From assembly GCA_963767245.1 (NCBI GenBank), contig CAVYDG010000010.1, positions 248,001 to 312,000 on the forward strand: DNA of 64,000 nt, in the 5' to 3' direction. The DNA is from Roseiarcus sp963767245 (GTDB lineage Bacteria; Pseudomonadota; Alphaproteobacteria; Rhizobiales; Beijerinckiaceae). Within the stretch, counting starts at the first letter, position 1. Each line of letters begins with the position of its first letter. Made by a program: the position numbers and the translations under genes. The notes below the pieces were generated by a model. It had not been told where the DNA came from and did not search any database. It saw only the letters and a program-made list of their open reading frames with translations. Positions 62,238 through 64,000 of this stretch are shown one piece after another.

Positions 62238-63044
62238 ATGGAATCTCAAGCTGCCCCCGGCAACGGAACACGGTCGGCCGCGCTCGTCGAAATGCGCGAC
62301 ATCTCGATCGCTTTCGGCGGCGTCAAGGCGGTCGACGCTGCGTCGGTCGAGCTCTATCCCGGCGAAGTCGTCGGCCTGCTCGGCCACAACGGGGCCGGCA
62401 AATCGACTCTGATCAAGGTCCTGTCGGGCGCCTACAAGCGCGACCACGGGGCGATCTTCGTCAATGGCGAGGAAGCGACGATCAACAACCCTCGCGACGC
62501 CAAGGCTTACGGCATCGAGACGATCTACCAGACGCTGGCGCTCGCCGATAATGTCGACGCCGCATCGAATCTGTTTCTCGGACGGGAACTCCTCACCCGC
62601 TTAGGCACGCTCGACGACGCTGCGATGGAGGCGCAGGCGCGCGAAGTCATGGGCCGGCTCAATCCGAATTTCCGCCGCTTCAAGGATCCGGTCAAATCGC
62701 TGTCGGGCGGCCAGCGCCAGTCGGTCGCCATCGCTCGCGCGATCCATTTCAACGCCCGCATCCTCATCATGGACGAGCCAACGGCGGCCTTGGGGCCTCA
62801 GGAGACGGCGCAGGTCGGCGAACTGATCAAGCAGCTCAAGGCCGAAGGCATCGGCATTTTCCTCATCAGCCACGACATCCACGACGTGTTCGATCTCGCC
62901 GACCGGGTCGCGGTGATGAAGAACGGCCAGATCGTGGGCACGGGTCGGGTCGAGGATATGACCAAGGACGAGGTGCTCGGCATGATCATCCTCGGCAAAT
63001 GCCCGCCCGGCGCGATCCCCGGCCCGGGCGCGATGGCGAGCTGA
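62238..63044 (+). CDS. xylG: Sugar ABC importer ATPase, single-domain XylG type
   Basis: 268 residues from the ATG after GAGG; an alternative GTG at 62223 overlaps the xylH stop. One ABC domain: Walker A GLLGHNGAGKSTLIKV, Q-loop IYQTLALADN, signature LSGGQRQSVAIARA, Walker B ILIMDEPTAAL and switch His LISHDIHD. The E. coli XylG is twice as long with two domains. It energises XylH. It ends the second importer unit. Confidence 0.87.
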   Translation: MESQAAPGNGTRSAALVEMRDISIAFGGVKAVDAASVELYPGEVVGLLGHNGAGKSTLIKVLSGAYKRDHGAIFVNGEEATINNPRDAKAYGIETIYQTLALADNVDAASNLFLGRELLTRLGTLDDAAMEAQAREVMGRLNPNFRRFKDPVKSLSGGQRQSVAIARAIHFNARILIMDEPTAALGPQETAQVGELIKQLKAEGIGIFLISHDIHDVFDLADRVAVMKNGQIVGTGRVEDMTKDEVLGMIILGKCPPGAIPGPGAMAS

Positions 63045-63180
63045 GAAGGCGCATCGCGGGGTTCCGCTCGCCTGCCAGCGCGACGGAAGCTCTGTTGGGC
63101 TCGCGACCGCGACGGCCGCGTCCCGCGAGCGTAAAGCGCCGGTCTGGCGATCGGCGCTCATTCGTTGCAAGCTGGCGCCC

Positions 63181-63759
63181 ATGTCGGACGTGGCGTTATC
63201 GATTGTCCTCGGCGTAGCCCTCGCCGCTGCAACCGGCTTTCGAGTGTTCTTCCCGATGCTCGTTGTCAGCGGGGCGGCCTATACCGGGCATCTCCAACTG
63301 GACGACAGCTTCGCCTGGCTCGGCACGCAATCGGCTCTGATCATGCTCAGCGTCGCGGCCCTCGTAGAAGTCCTCGCCTATTACATTCCGGTTGTAGACA
63401 ACCTGCTCGACGTCGTGGCGACCCCCGCGGCGTTTATCGCAGGAACGATCGTCTCTGCGGCCGTCATGATCGATGCGCCGCCCATGGTGAAATGGACAGC
63501 AGCCGTTATTGCGGGCGGCGGGGTCGCCGGTCTCACCCAAGGGGTGACCGGGATTCTGAGGGCCCACTCGACGGTTCTGACCGGCGGACTGGGAAACGCC
63601 GTCTTTTCCACCGCGGAGCTCGGCGGCGCGGTCCTCATATCCTTTCTGGCGCTCGCGGCGCCGGTTGCCGCAATCGCGCTGGTCCTGCTGTTCTTGCTTG
63701 TCGCCATACGTCTGGTCCGCAGGCTGCTTCGAGGGGCAAAGTCGTCGGGCGCGCCCTGA
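63181..63759 (+). CDS. DUF4126 membrane protein
   Basis: 192 residues with four to five hydrophobic helices; ATGFRVFFPMLVVSGAAYTG and YYIPVVDNLLDVVATPAAFI match the DUF4126 domain, and GILRAHSTVLTGGLGNAVFS follows. Function unknown. It starts 136 bases after xylG and may be independent. No useful ribosome site is visible before the ATG. Confidence 0.75.
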   Translation: MSDVALSIVLGVALAAATGFRVFFPMLVVSGAAYTGHLQLDDSFAWLGTQSALIMLSVAALVEVLAYYIPVVDNLLDVVATPAAFIAGTIVSAAVMIDAPPMVKWTAAVIAGGGVAGLTQGVTGILRAHSTVLTGGLGNAVFSTAELGGAVLISFLALAAPVAAIALVLLFLLVAIRLVRRLLRGAKSSGAP

Positions 63760-63935
63760 AGCGATTCCCCTGCCCATGCCTGCCCATGGCAGAGGACTTG
63801 ACGCCGCCGCCGACCTTCTCTAGACGTTGCTCGGTTTCGAATTCGAGGCGGCGCGGCGTGTCTTATCTTATCGTATCATCGGCGCTGGAGAGCGGGCAGA
63901 CCTAAGATCTGCACCCGTTCGCTGGCGCTTACCCG

Positions 63936-63959
63936 AAGGCCCCTTTGAGGGCCTTTTTT
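63936..63959 (+). terminator. Rho-independent terminator
   Basis: AAGGCCC (63936-63942) pairs with GGGCCTT (63949-63955) around CTTTGA, running into TTTTTT. It is about 175 bases after the DUF4126 stop; no gene or RNA was recognised between. A bulged hairpin with CAGACCTAAGATCTG lies at about 63896-63911. Confidence 0.75.
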
Positions 63960-64000
63960 GTTGCCTTGGATTCCTTGTCGACGAGAAAAGGCGGAGTACC

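Noticed and set aside
63880..63935. tRNA-like hairpin with CAGACCTAAGATCTG resembling an anticodon arm
   Set aside because: Position 33 would be C, the T-arm does not pair, and no acceptor stem could be drawn; it is more likely part of a bulged hairpin before the terminator.
1..64000. CRISPR array, prophage, complete insertion sequence or RNA operon
   Set aside because: No regularly spaced repeats, no transposase or phage structural genes and no rRNA/tRNA sequences were recognised on either strand.

Overview
This window looks like chromosomal DNA of a high-GC alphaproteobacterium, most likely of the order Hyphomicrobiales (Rhizobiales). The pointers are an mdh-sucC-sucD-sucA-sucB-lpdA TCA-cycle operon with an embedded MAPEG-type membrane protein, a DUF952 domain joined to PyrD, fructose/xylose-type (CUT2) sugar importers with single-domain ATPases, and alphaproteobacterial small intergenic inverted repeats. 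I cannot resolve the genus. No rRNA, tRNA, prophage, complete insertion sequence or CRISPR array was found.

Layout. 1-3.1 kb: the end of a trypsin-like protease, a small secreted protein, an ECF sigma/anti-sigma pair with a degenerate anti-sigma tail beside it, and a small cytochrome c. 3.1-10.2 kb: Tat-exported metallophosphoesterase, methyltransferase, citramalate synthase (cimA), an acetyltransferase coupled to cysS, and arginase. 10.4-20.9 kb: the TCA operon, interrupted between sucC and sucD by a VapBC-type toxin-antitoxin pair with its own palindromic operator. 21.3-26.7 kb: envelope genes (CDP-diacylglycerol pyrophosphatase, L,D-transpeptidase, an exported PCMT-like methyltransferase, and a large polytopic spermidine-synthase-like protein). 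27.3-30.9 kb: rhodanese, dnaA and a DUF952-PyrD fusion. 31-41.8 kb: a LysR/SDR divergent pair, an acetolactate-synthase-like enzyme, a polytopic membrane protein, an alpha/beta hydrolase, a persulfide dioxygenase-rhodanese, a serine hydrolase, 1-Cys peroxiredoxin and adenylate cyclase. 41.8-47.5 kb: ABC-2 exporter, VIT-family transporter, UvrD-like helicase and BrnTA toxin-antitoxin. 47.7-50.6 kb: first CUT2 sugar importer. 50.7-56.1 kb: ParA with a small membrane partner, class A beta-lactamase, an ECF sigma with a SnoaL-like tail, a GFA protein and an SDR. 56.3-59.4 kb: a translationally coupled di-heme peroxidase-like cytochrome and CRTAC1 (FG-GAP/ASPIC) protein. 59.7-63.8 kb: second, xylose-type CUT2 importer and a DUF4126 membrane protein.

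How the genes work together. Malate dehydrogenase, succinyl-CoA synthetase and the complete 2-oxoglutarate dehydrogenase complex (E1, E2, E3) form one co-directional block. The two sugar importers have no sugar-catabolic genes beside them.

The most striking property is that at least five otherwise well-preserved genes (cysS, sucC, sucA, an ABC ATPase and the CRTAC1 gene) each carry exactly one single-base frameshift. Most lie in short homopolymers. Because cysS is essential, sequencing or assembly error is more likely than real gene decay, and the protein products should be read across the shifts. No clear new defence or biosynthetic system was found. The best candidates for new biology are the cytochrome/CRTAC1 pair, the exported PCMT/membrane spermidine-synthase pair, and the ParA/membrane-partner pair.
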